From positions 24,444,073-24,508,072 of the forward strand of contig NC_080715.1 of NCBI RefSeq assembly GCF_019097595.1: DNA of 64,000 nt. The letters are read 5' to 3'. The position numbers were made by a program, and so were the translations under genes. Positions within the stretch are counted from its first letter, which is position 1, and the number at the start of each line of letters is the position of its first letter. This document shows, in pieces, positions 42,539 to 54,900 of the stretch. The notes under the pieces are model-generated. The model ran no database searches. It saw only the letters and a program-made list of their open reading frames with translations, and had not been told where the DNA came from. Origin of the DNA: Hemibagrus wyckioides (Eukaryota > Chordata > Actinopteri > Siluriformes > Bagridae).

Positions 42539-44452
42539 AAGAGAAAGCTTAAGAAGAACATACAATACTTTCCGTCAATCAGATTTCTATGAAAGCGTTC
42601 TATACTAGAAGTTAGAATCATTGGTTTTAATAGACTGTTAGAGAAACTACAACCACTGAACATTACTGATAATGATTATAGCCTGTAGCTTATGAGCACA
42701 CCTGTGTTACATGGCTCCCCCTAGACTTAGTGGAATATTAGAGAGGGTGAACTGCAAACATATGTTCATTCATGAGCTCCTGTCTTACAGTAATACAAGC
42801 CATTATGAAGAATATTCACTGAAGAATAAGTTACTAAGAGAAGTCCATGATGTTCTTTGCATCTAAAATAACCTAGCTGAAGCATGTTAATTTAATATGC
42901 TACTTTAAGCTGTAATCATTGAAGAAATTCGACTAAACGGTGGCTGGAAGACTAGCAAGATGGGTGTGAATTATTTACTTGAATGTATAAAGATTCAGTA
43001 ATTCAGTAAGGATATGCAGTACACTGTATATAGTATATACAGTTAGGTCCATAAATATTTGGACAGGGACAAAGCTAGTGTTATTTTAGATGTCTACAAC
43101 TGTATATCAGAGTTGAAATTAAATAATGAATTATATTAGTTTGTTTCATATGTTATATGTTAGTTATATGGCTAGGCATTTAACTAGGCATAAGACGATA
43201 TTCTGAATCCTCTTGATTGTTTCTTGCATTTCTTCTTTCATTACTTCTTTTATTTCTTCACTTCTCACCAGATATAGATTCATCTAACCACCCAGCTGTA
43301 GCATATTAAGCTTAGTTTACTACACAAGATTTCAGTTTCCACATTTGGCCCTCTTTGAGCAAATCTACAACATGTAAAGCAATAGCTAGAAACTATCTAA
43401 AAGAAAAAGAAAAACTCATAAGCACTCAGCTGAGAAAACCCAACTACTGTTAGTAGTATGTAGAGTAGATACACACAACCTGCACTAAGTGGAACTGCAA
43501 GAACACAGACATATCATATTTTATAATATTGATAATATCTTATGATATTTATTTGGGAGAAATGCTTTACATTTGTCAGAGAAATATTAAATATTGAGAT
43601 TTCAAGTGTGAAAGCTTGCTTTCTATTCTGGATCCTCTTCCCTTTCATGTTCCACAATTTGTTAAAAGGCAATACTTTAAACCACACATTTATTTTAAAC
43701 CTGAAACATGATAAAAAAAAAAATGTTACTATTACTGTAACCCTGGCTCTCAAACATCAAGAGAACAGCTTATGCAACCTGACAGATTTGAAACAACAGA
43801 TGATGAAACGAAGCTTCAATAACAGATGCACAAAGTCAAGAATTATATGAGGATACATGTAATAATGTATTTTATATCTGTAGGCACAATTTTGTATTTG
43901 TATATTGAGATTTCATGCTCACTAAAAGAAAAATGCTAAAGCATGTTAGTTTTATTATGTGTGCAGTGCAGCTTCCTTCTACTCTACAAGAATTAATCTC
44001 AAAACTGTGAGTCCACACATTCAAACAGACATTAGTGCCATACCACAAACCACATATTGATCATATAGTAGTAAACGGATATAGCACATTGATGCACACT
44101 AGCCCACCAACCCTCCTAAATTAGCTTAAACACAGTGTAGAGAACGGTTCTGGTTTCATGCAGTGTTTTGCATTCAGTTATTACTTTTTCTTTTATAATA
44201 CCTTCTCTCCTAATATTCCCAAGACAAATGTGAGATATAACCTCTTCAACAGGTCCAGGGTCTATATCAGGCTGTTGACTGATGTTAGCTTTGAGGGTGT
44301 GTGTTTATTTTCATTAATCAACTTAACAAAATGATACACGTTACGGTTAGTGTAAAATTAGCTTTTGCTAACATTAGGTGTAGCTAATTGAGAGCGAACA
44401 AACATAGAGGGAATGACATGCTTGTGTTTGTTCAGTGCCATTTGTTCAGTAA
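42539..44452. other. Intergenic stretch between the CFAP97D-like gene and pikfyve
   Basis: AT-rich, no further gene seen. It presumably holds the 3' UTR of the CFAP97D-like gene, although no clear AATAAA lies near its stop codon. Confidence 0.5.
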
Positions 44453-44640
44453 TGGCGGTGGTAGCTCAAGTGGTTAAGGTTCTGGGTCATTGACCGGAAG
44501 ATCAGGATTCAAGCCCCAGCTCTGCCAAGCTGCCTCTGTTGGGCCCTTGACAAAGCCCCCACCATGCTCCAGATGTAGTCCACATTGAGGTGTAAATATA
44601 AACTACATCCATTGCCTTGAGAGTCAGATTAGCTGTGTTT
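44453..44640 (+). repeat. tRNA-derived SINE, plus strand
   Basis: The head contains GTAGCTCAAGTGGTTAAGGT, GGGTCATTGACCGGAAGATC and a B-box-like GATTCAAGCCC. The body TCTGTTGGGCCCTTGACAAA matches the family at 14,226 and 30,183. The tail is diverged. Confidence 0.8.
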
Positions 44641-44929
44641 AGATTGTGAAGTACTGTGATTGCAGTTTAACTTAATGACATTTAAGCTTTATTTGTGTTT
44701 GCATGTTTGTTTCACTGGAGTTCATGAAAGTTTCTCTAACACTTCTAATAAACAGTGTATGAATCATTGATAAAATTATTCTGTTAAGTCTAATTTTGTC
44801 AAGGATGACTGGCAGCAGAATGATCTTTTTTTATTATTATTATTTTAACAAAAAAATCCTAAGCGATGTATCTTAATCAACAAATTCACCTTTATTAAAA
44901 ATAAAATGTATGCTTTGCGTACACGGTAC

Positions 44930-46110
44930 GTACACTGTTTGCTCAGATAGATGAGTAATGTCTTGTCGCGTGATAAAAACAATGATCGAGCAATGTGCGA
45001 TCGACTACTTCTGTCTACTCAGATGAAGACTCCCTTTCCTGGCTTGCTAGCGGGCTAATGCTTACCGATCATGTGAAATGGATTAAAAATGTCGTATTGT
45101 GTCGTGTGTTTTATCTCGGTTCGGATGCTATAGGTATGCTGTAGGACACAACAACACAACAGGTAAGCGGAGGTTATTTTGTGAAAAGTTAGGCTAGTGA
45201 TATTCGCGGTCTGATGTGAAGAGATTGAAGGCGGCTAGCCGGGTGACGGGTCTCTGCTGTTAGTTGGAGCTTGTTATTTACAATCTTGTGATGGTTAAAG
45301 TCTTTAAAAGAAACGCGGTTAAAAATCTGCTCATCATAGCATAGATAACCGTGTTGAAAAAATCTACTAAGACTATGTAGATGTGGCTACACAGAATGAA
45401 AATGATGTTCTGGGCATATCTCTGTTTAGTAGCATCCATCAGGATTAGTGTGAGAGTGATATCACTGGAGGATGTCGTATTAGATTTCATAGCCTTTTCG
45501 GCATAAGTAGGTGAAACAAATATCTGATGTAGCAGACTAGCAATCTAACCGGCTGGAGATGAAGTTGCAGATGTGTCTATGGCTGAATGCAGGCAATGTC
45601 TGTGTAAAGTCATGTGTAAGAAACGCAGGTCTGTGGTGTGAGCTGTGATGCCTGCGGTGCTGAGCTCTGGTGCCATGGCCCTTCATCACATGACCTGCTG
45701 ATCTGTGTGAAAGCGGCGCTGTTCCGATCAGGAACCGGAGACACACCATGCTTCCTTCATTCTTTTAAATGATCTGTCACTATGACCTGTTCACTGCGAC
45801 TTGAGTCAGTGATGTTTATTAAGCGGTAAGATTTCATTTCCATCTCCACGACATGCTTTGCAAATCTATGTACGTTTTAGCCATTTAGCTTCGCCAGCAA
45901 CCGGAGCGACCCTTTATCATTTTGGTCATTTCAAGTAAGATAAAAAAAAATAAATAATGAATTAATTATCTAAACGGCCAAACAACCTGTTATCCGTGCT
46001 CACGTTTTGACATTAGGTAAATGTTAAAGTGCATAATGGTGCAATGTTAGTCATATGTCTCCATTTAAGGATGCAGACCGGAAGTTGTCGCCCGAACCGG
46101 TTATTACTGT
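44930..46110 (+). promoter_or_regulatory. pikfyve: Candidate pikfyve promoter and 5' UTR region
   Basis: CG dinucleotides rise above the local background (GTCGCGTG, GCGATCGAC, GGCGGCTAGCCGGGTGACGG). An ETS-type element CCGGAAGT lies at about 46,079. No TATA box stands out, as expected for a housekeeping gene. It is placed between the CFAP97D-like gene and the pikfyve ATG at 48,029. Exact start site not determinable. Confidence 0.5.
45005..45162 (+). other. pikfyve: Candidate non-coding first exon of pikfyve
   Basis: A strong donor, CAACAG then GTAAGCGG, sits at 45,163 within the CG-richer block. The 5' limit is a guess. The partner acceptor would be the one before 48,019. Confidence 0.4.
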
Positions 46111-46436
46111 CCGAAAAGAAAATGTCTTTTTAATTTTGTACTGTGTTTGCTTTCTTTCTTTCTTTTTGTTTGCTGCAATTTTTAGTTTTAGTTAAGTTTA
46201 TCTGTGTAATTTGGACTTTGGACAAACATTCAACGGTTTCTGTGGAAATGCCATAACGCATTGTTTTCCGCTTTACAGTGTTTACAAGTGTCCTCTGCTG
46301 CCCTGTGCTCTCTCTTCACACTGTTATGAGAGAGTTTTTCTAACTTTCCATTAACTCATTTAAACTCCTTTATAAATCAGAATGGGTTTAAAATGATGCC
46401 AGGTAACACTAATGTCATGGCATTCCTATAAGCAAT

Positions 46437-46915
46437 GTATATCAGGCATAACATTATGACTACCTGCCAAATATTGGTGTTTGTCCCCCTTTTTGCTGCC
46501 AAAACAGCCCTGACCCATCATGCACTGTGTATTCTGACACCTTTCTATCAGAAGCAGCATTAACTACTTCTTCAGCAATTTGAGCAACAGTAGGATCGGA
46601 CCACACGGGCCAGCCTTCACTCCCCAGGTGTATCAGTGAGCCTTGGCCGCCCATGACCCTGTCGCTGGTTCACCACTGTTCCTTCCTTGGACCACTTTTG
46701 ATAGATACTGACCACTGCAGACCGGGAACACCCCACAAGAGCTGCAGTTTTGGAGATTCTCTGATCCAGTCATCTAGCCATCACAATTTGGCCCTTGTCA
46801 AACTCACTCAAATCCTTACGCTTGTCCATTTTTCCTGTTTCCATTTTGAAGTGAATAACACTGATTATCTCCTCATCTGTCAGTGCTTATAATGTTATGC
46901 CTGATCGGTGTATAT
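46437..46915 (-). mobile_element. Non-autonomous Tc1-like MITE (ATCAGGCATAACATTATG-end family), both ends present
   Basis: The left end (ATCAGGCATAACATTATGAC) and right end (ATAATGTTATGCCTGATCGG) form inverted repeats. On the minus strand it keeps the 5' region and the transposase helix-turn-helix half (SISKTAALV-like at the right, TVAQIAEEV and KVSEYTVH at the left). It then jumps to the 3' end. The catalytic core is deleted. Confidence 0.85.
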
Positions 46916-48018
46916 GATGAATACAGTCTACATTCAAGTCTGCATGTTTCACATGCTTGAAATTCTGTGAGTTATGAAAAGTTGTAATGCTGCCAAAAAT
47001 AGGTTGGTACAGATTTTCCAAAGGTGCTTGATCTTTGATTTTATGGGCATTAAACTACAAATAACCACACAATTTATGAAGAAATCACACGGACCTCTGT
47101 GAGAGATTTATTTATGCATTTATTTATGCATTTATTTTATGCTCTGGGCTGCCAAAACGTTAAATCCATATGCATAGCACTTTACCTAGCATTTTTTTCC
47201 TCCTTTCTCTTTTTTTGGAGCATTTTATGAATGATACACAGAGCACATGACTGGGGAGGGTTATGTCTAACAGCTGTTTTGTACACAGGCTTCAGCAGAA
47301 AAACTTTATTTTTGGTCCTAGTTGTTCTCGTTTCCATTGAGTTTTCATATGTAAAGACTAGCGCTATACTTGGTGTTGTTTTGTGCTTTTGTTGAAGGTT
47401 TTGTATAGTATGTATTTTTTTCCCCATTATAAAAAAAAAAAAACATATTTAATTATGTATATGTAGGTATAGAGCAAGCTAAACAATTAAACAGACACTA
47501 TTTGTACCACACCAGAGTGACTGGTTCTGAGGTGCACTAAGTACAGGGTTATTGAGAGTTTATGAAGAGTTGATAGTTAAAGTAGTACTTGCTGACATTC
47601 TTGGCTTGATGCTCTTTCTTTCTACATGAAGATGTTATGCAACATCCTTCATCTGGTTTGAATGGGTTTTATGTATTTCCTTCCTTTCCTGTTAAATGTT
47701 ATCAGCCTGCATGGCAACAGTATAAAAGATGTGGTCATGTGATGTCTGTCATTTGACAGCATGATGTTCAGAGTCAGTCTAGCTAAAGAACTTTGTGCTA
47801 TATGTCAAGTTAAGCTACGAATCTTGGAAATATACATCAAGAGACAAGTGGAAGCGGAAATACGTGAGAACAAGACAGTAAACAGCAAACCCTTTGTTCC
47901 TTATTTAAGAGAAATTGTGGTCTGTTGTAAAAAAAAAAAAAAACACAAGAGCCTGATACATGAAAGTGGTTTATCACTCAGCAGAAGTTACAGTCTCTTA
48001 TGTTATTTTGACTAACAG
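46916..48018 (+). other. Upstream intron of pikfyve
   Basis: No further exon seen. Contains poly-A and poly-T runs and ends in the acceptor TTGACTAACAG at 48,018. Confidence 0.5.
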
Positions 48019-48028
48019 GGGCAGTGAT

Positions 48029-48209
48029 ATGGCTGCTGATGACAAGTCCACGTCGTCCTCGTCCACACTGGACTGGAACTCCGAGCCACCCCTGTCTCCC
48101 ACCAGCCCCTCCCACCTGACTCACTTTAAACCCCTCACCCCGGATCAGGAGGAACCCCCCCTTCGTTCGGCCTACAGCTCCTTAGTCAGCCTCTTCCGCT
48201 TCAACAAAG
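48029..48209 (+). CDS. pikfyve: pikfyve first coding exon
   Basis: ATG at 48,029 follows acceptor TTGACTAACAG by ten bases. It encodes MAADDKS then the conserved [18 protein letters not shown] and a segment ending LFRFNK. Donor GTGATT at 48,210, phase 1. Confidence 0.93.
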
Positions 48210-51200
48210 GTGATTGATAATGCTTTCACAAACCTTCCAGGAAACCTTTGCCCCTGCTAATAGCAGAATCAGACAGTTTCAGATACATACTTTGCTCTTT
48301 AAGGGACTGCACCATATCCCAAGTTAACAATTATCTTTACGTAAAAGCACGTGTGTTAAACATGAAGTTTGACGATGTAGACTTAGCTTTCATTCACATT
48401 CAGGTTTAGAGCCTTTTCATTTTTAACAAGTGTTGGAACTTTTTAACAATCGGATAATAACACATGCCATTGCCAAGAGTTTGAAGTCATGTGATGTTGG
48501 TGGAGCAGTGCCATGAGCTCTGGGAATTTCATAAACAGTCATGTGTTCTCCAACCTCACTTTAACCAGCTCTCTATCTTCCTCTTGGAGAGTAATATTAG
48601 CACAGAGCTGGAAAAAGGCCTGTCTGAGCAAAACGATGTTTTTGAATATTAATTTCTTGGCAAGGATATGCATATATTAGATATAGTTACAGATATGTGT
48701 GCATTTAAAGAACTTCAGAATAAACTAGTTAGCTATGGTTAACTGGATAGGATAAAGTTTGTGAATGACAATGTTGTATATAATTACCCCCAACATTTGC
48801 TGATTAAGATGATTTACAATTATTTTTAAAACAAAAACATAAACCTGGAGGAAATGTAATTCACACAGTGATTAAATATATCTAATTTCTGCCTTTTATT
48901 CTTTTTAGAAAAGTCAGGTGCAAACATTGCACCAGCAAAAAAGCTTGGTAAGTCTGGCCCTTGTTATACCCAAAAATATAAGCACAGCAAGGATTTTTTT
49001 TTTTTTTTTAAATAAATCACAATTCAGGGAAAAGCAGATTTGGCAGCAGTGGGTTTGCGATTCCACTGAAAACAGCTAACCATCCCATCAGCATAGTGAT
49101 GTGTTTCTGTGGCTGGGGCTGAATTTCAATCTTCTCCCTTCCCCACTGCTGTTGCACACAGAGGATGGTCGGCCTTCTTCAGCAGCTGAGAAACCAGAGT
49201 CTGCTGCGCCGTCACCACAGGGCGAGCGCCGGAGCTGGGGCAGTTCCTCACTGTCCACACATGGCTCTGGGACACACAGGAAGCACTCAGACCTGATCAG
49301 GAGAACATCTACAGCCTCCGGTAAAACACATGCTTCTACACGTTATTAATCCTTTATGACCAGCAATATTTATACTGGTATATAAGTATTTGGATTGTTT
49401 TTCTATGGTTAAGAATTGCAATTGTAGATCAGTAGAATGCATCAGTCTTTGATTTGTAGATATAAGAAAAATCTTATGATGTATAGCAGGAGTAATCTGT
49501 CGTGTCTTATGTGACCGCAATCTTATTACTGAATCTGCTGGAATCTTACGGATCTTTTGTGCTTGGCTTCTTTCTCGCACCCTCTTTTTAGGTATCCCTC
49601 CAGGCACAATAACTTTACAGTCCAGCATTAGAGGTTTTAGTACATCATTGTATATAACTTCAGATTTTCAGAGAGAGTCATTAAAAGTTATAGGTCAATA
49701 AATTGGGAGTACAGGTGATGCAGCTGGCAGTATTGTACTTTGGTTACTAAAAAAATTAAGCACATACCAGTCCCTCCAGGGTTTCAAAATTCTGTGATCA
49801 CAGAAATTAATGCAAAATTAAGGAAACTCAGGAGCTAGCAAATTTGATCACTTGCAAATTTGATCACAGATTTTCCACAGATTTGGGCCACGACATGTTG
49901 TGTGTCATCACAACACTCATTCAGCTAAATCCCTCTTCCATTTCCATGCATGGAACATGAGTACAGCTATCATAGGAAGTGATTACATGCATCTTCACTG
50001 CTAGGAGTTTAAACTTGCAGCAGTTCAGGAAGCTTTCTATGTTTGCCAAGATGCATCATAAAATTTCAGGAAAATCAAGCATTTTGGTCCACAACAATCA
50101 GAAAAACACTCCTGAAGAGACATTTCATTACGTTTTGTCACATGGATCATTTTACATTTAAAAGACACACAAATGCTGAGAAGGAATAAAATCACACAAA
50201 CCTAACTATACACAGGCTCTGTAGTAAAAAAACTAAAATGTTTGACATGATACAGTAAATCAAAGGATCCTGTGTAGTACTTTAGTGAGACTGTAACTTC
50301 TGCAATGAATCATGGTGAGCAGATACCACCACTGTGTGGTCACTCACTTGCAACATGATGACATTTTCAACAGTGAGTTTCAAAAAAGTAATATCACTAT
50401 TGATTTTGTTTGTTTGTTTGTTAGTTTCCCTTGACCTTCATTACTTTTTAAAGCTAATTTTCTTATTGTGTGGTGACACTTAAATGTTATTCTATGGTCT
50501 TGCAATACCTGCTTTTCCAGACGTGACAAAAGCCCACGATGGAGAAACTGATTCAGAACAGAATTAACTTAAATTCAGAATTAACTTAAATGTTAATGCT
50601 TAACATTTAAGTTAAAGCAAATAAAATCTTGTAATATGTAGATAGTCTGAAAGGTCTGTTTCATACACTATATTGCCAAAGGTTTTGGGACACCCCTCCA
50701 AATCATTCAGTTCAGGGGTTGGTCTTGGCCCTTTAGTTCCAGTGAAAGGAACTCTTAATATTTCAGCATACCAAGACATTTTGGACAATTTCATTCTTCC
50801 AACCAGGAACAGCTTGGTTTGGTGATGACCCCTTCCTGTTCCAACATGACTGCACACCAGTGCACAAATCAAGGTCCATAAAGTCATGGAAGAGTGAGTT
50901 TGGTGTGGAGGATCTTCAGAGAATCCTGTCCTCAACCTGATGGAACACCTTTGGGATGAATTAGAGTGGAGAATGTGAACCAGGCCTTCTCGTCCAACAT
51001 CAGTGCCTGACCTCACAAATACACAAATATAGAAAATATGGTCAAAATTTCCAATAAACACACTTCTAAACCTTTTTGAAAGTATTTCCAGAAGACTTGA
51101 AGCTGTTATAGTTACAACGGGTGGGCCAGCTCCATATTAAATTCATGTGCATGTAAAAGGCAGACGTCTCAGTTTTGGAATGGCTCGGAGTCTCCACTCT

Positions 51201-51943
51201 AATTCATCCTAAAGGTGTTCTATCAGGTTTAGGTCAGTCAAGTTCCTCCACACCAAACTCGCTCATCCTCATCATGTCCTTGTGGACGTTGCTGTGTGCA
51301 GTCATGTTGGAACAGGAAGGGGTCATCCCCAAACTGTTCCCACAAAGTTGGGAGCATGAAATTATCCAAAATGTCTTGGTATGCTGAAGCATTAAGAGTT
51401 CCTTTCACTGGAACTATAAGGGGCCAGACCCAACCCCTAAAAAAACAACCCCTGAATTCAATGATTTGGAGGGGTGTCCCAAAACCTTTGGCAATATAGT
51501 GTATATTCCTCAACTAAAAGTAGATATAGTGTGATAAGCAGGAATACTCTAATGCTGGCTAACTTGTGTACAAATGTACAGCTTTAGAATGATGCTAAAT
51601 TTCATGGGTGTTACAGAAATAACTGAAATTTAACATGTTTGGTAACCTTGACCTTTATTGAGGACAATAATTTTCCAGTATATGATAGAATATGAGCAGT
51701 GAAATTACTACAGTGATGTTATGGCTTTTGTTTTGTTTTTATTTAGTTTATCTTGGTCCTGTCAACTGTTCGAACAGCTTTGAGGAAGCTAAAAAGCACC
51801 GTTCTCCATAACACATGGAACAATGTGCTTAGCTTTAAGATTTCATAAAATAAGACATAATTTCTATATGACCTTATTTCTCAGATTTTAGCTTGGCTCT
51901 CACATCAGTATTCAGGGTAATAATACAATATCTCTTCACTAAC

Positions 51944-51985
<42 letters not shown>

Positions 51986-54900
51986 AGCATTCCTAGATTC
52001 TTCTATGAAAGTTCTCCCTCTGGTCCTGTTCTTTATTTTAGCACACTGGAGCTAAACTTAAACTTGAATTCACAGCATAGTTTGGAGACAGGTAGTATTT
52101 GGACATGCTGATTGAGTAAGCTGAACATTTTCTGGCTGAAAGATTTGGGGAATTTGTTATACAGATGTTACTCAACTAATATGGCTGTGTTAATTTAGAC
52201 CTACAATACCACACAAAAATAATAGCACACACTTGTTACAGTAAAGTTATTTTTGTTAGTTAGGAGCGAGTCATAATAATCATTAGTTATTGATCATTCA
52301 CTAACTAGGAAGAATACCAAGAGTGTAATTTAACATGGTAAATACATATATTCTTGGATGTCACAGGATAATTAACGATTGGAGGTACAATACACTTTTT
52401 TTTACCACTAGGTGGCGGTGAAGTGTCGTTTTAGACAACTTGTTTGGTATAAAATGCATGATATAGCAACAATGAAGCAAAATTTGGAGATTATATACAG
52501 ACAGACACTATACTGCCAAAGGTTTTGGGACACCCCTCCAAATCACTGAATTCAGGGGTTGGGCTCGACCCCTTAGTTCCAGTAAAAGGAGCTCTTAATG
52601 CTTCAGCATACCAAGACATTCCTGTTCCAACATGACTGCACACCAGTGCACAAAGCAAGGTCCATAAGACATGGATGAGTGAGTTTGGTGTGGAGGAACT
52701 GCACAGAGTCCTGACCTCAACCTGATAGAAAACCTTTGGGATGAATTAGAGCAGAGACTGTGAGCCAGGCCTTCTTGTCCAACATCAGTGCCTGACCGCA
52801 CAAATGAGCTTCTAGAGGAATGGTCAAAAAGTCCCATAAACACACTCCTAAACCTTGTGGAAAGCCTTCCCAGAAGAGTAAAAGAAGTGTAAAAGAAGCT
52901 TTTATAGATGCAAAGGGTGGGCCAACTCCATATTACATTCATGTGCATGTGAAGGCAGACGTCCCAGTTTTGACCTGGCTCGCAGTCTCTGCTCTAAATC
53001 ATCCCAAAGATGTTCTATCAATTTGAGTCAAGTTCCTTCACACCAAACTCACTCATCCATGTCTTTATGGACCTTGCTTTGTGCAATGGTGTGCAGTCAT
53101 GTTAAAACAGGAAGGGGTCATCCCCAAACTGTGCCCACAAAGTTGGGAGCATGAAATTGTTCAAAATGTCTGTTTTCTCTCAAGGTTTCTTCCTCATATC
53201 ATCTCAAGGAGTATTTTCTTGCCACCTTCATCTTTATATAAAATGTATATTCTGAATTTATGATAATTTTCTGTAAATCTGCTTACTGACTAAGTCCATT
53301 ATTGAACGCACTATACAAATAAAATGAAATTGACATTGACATTTATTTTGGTTTTAGTATTTTGAAAATGATAAAACCTTCTGTTTATTTATGTTATGTT
53401 TAAATAGGAACAAATAAATCCCATATTTTCGATGTGGCCTTGGAGGCTTACAGGCTGCTTCACTCAAGTCTAATTTTGTTGTACAGTAAATACAGTAATA
53501 TTATGTTCTTGGCTGGCATTAGAAGCATGCAGGCAACACTGAGGCCTTCTTTATTTGGCCTTTAATCAGGATCAGGACATGGAAATTATACCAGATATTT
53601 TAGTTTATTTCAAGTTAAGGAAAGAGGCTAATTATAAAGCTGTGTTCATCTTTTCTTCTATCCACAGATGAGTGGGAAGGTGAGGGTCTTTTTTTATTAT
53701 TATTACTTTTTTATTAGTTTTTAAGGAAGTGTGATTTGTGGGCTGGGGCTCTGAAATTGTTTCCTGCTTGAATTCAGGCAACATTTGTTTATTAATACTG
53801 TTGCTGTTGGGTGTGGTGTGTGTGTGTGGTTTGAAACTTAACCTTTTATATCAGGGGTGTTCAACTTAAATTTGTGATTGGATTTATTTACATGAAATTG
53901 TGGTTATGCATCTGACATGCCTAAATGGCTTATCGATTTAGTGATCAGTTTATGAATAAGATGATATGTAGTGGTTGTGCTTTCTCATGTCTACACTTCA
54001 TGTTAATACATCAGACTAAGACACTTCTGTTTTGAATTTGATGCAGGCAGAAAAAGTAGATGCGTCTCTGTCCGTTCCTCTTCAAACACTTTGTTTTCTT
54101 TGGTGATTCTTTTCTTCTGTGATTAATCAGTGCACTGGTCACTATAGAGAGTAAATAATAATTGATGAATCTATGAATATTTTCAGTGAAATTTTCAGAT
54201 CAAATATCTCTGGCTCTGATGTCTCTGGTCAAAATAACAGTTAACATAAATCATGTGGTTGCATAAACTGCAAGAAAGGATCTGATGAAGCTGCATTCGT
54301 TTACGTTTAACATACGTTTAATACGTTTAAAGTATTTTTCTACTCATGTTCGCTTTAGTTACTAAGTTGGGTCTGTTTCCGGACCACGGTTCACTAGTTG
54401 AAGACCCCTGTTCTACAGCATGTCACATTTTAATAACCTAGTAGTGTTTTTTTTTCTTTGAATGATCATTTAGCTCATGTTGGCTGAACACATTTTGTGA
54501 CACGCAACAGCTAGATAAAAACATCGCATTTTTTTTCTGTTTTATTTTAAATTGTGTTGTGTTTTGGTTTTTATTTAAACATGATTTACGTTTGCTGTGT
54601 TCACAAAACACAACTCTTATAACAATTCACAATAGCTGCCGTTGTTTTTTACTCAGGGCTACCATCAGATCATGAGTTGGTATGTGACCATTTTTTTGAA
54701 AGAGGTGAATGAGGCGGATTGAATTGACAGTACGCATGAGCAGTGTGAATATTCTGAATTGCATGTTCACTGATATTTTCTCACATTTTGCACGGTACTG
54801 ATCTTTCCTGTACGTTTGTTTCCAGAAGGGCGACGAAAGTCAGAGACTCCTCTCGGGGGCCATGACCCTCGAACTGCAGTCCAACTTCGCACTGCTCTGA

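Noticed and set aside
54000..54800. Additional pikfyve exons in the long introns
   Set aside because: Phase already closes between the listed exons, and no conserved peptide was found in the introns.
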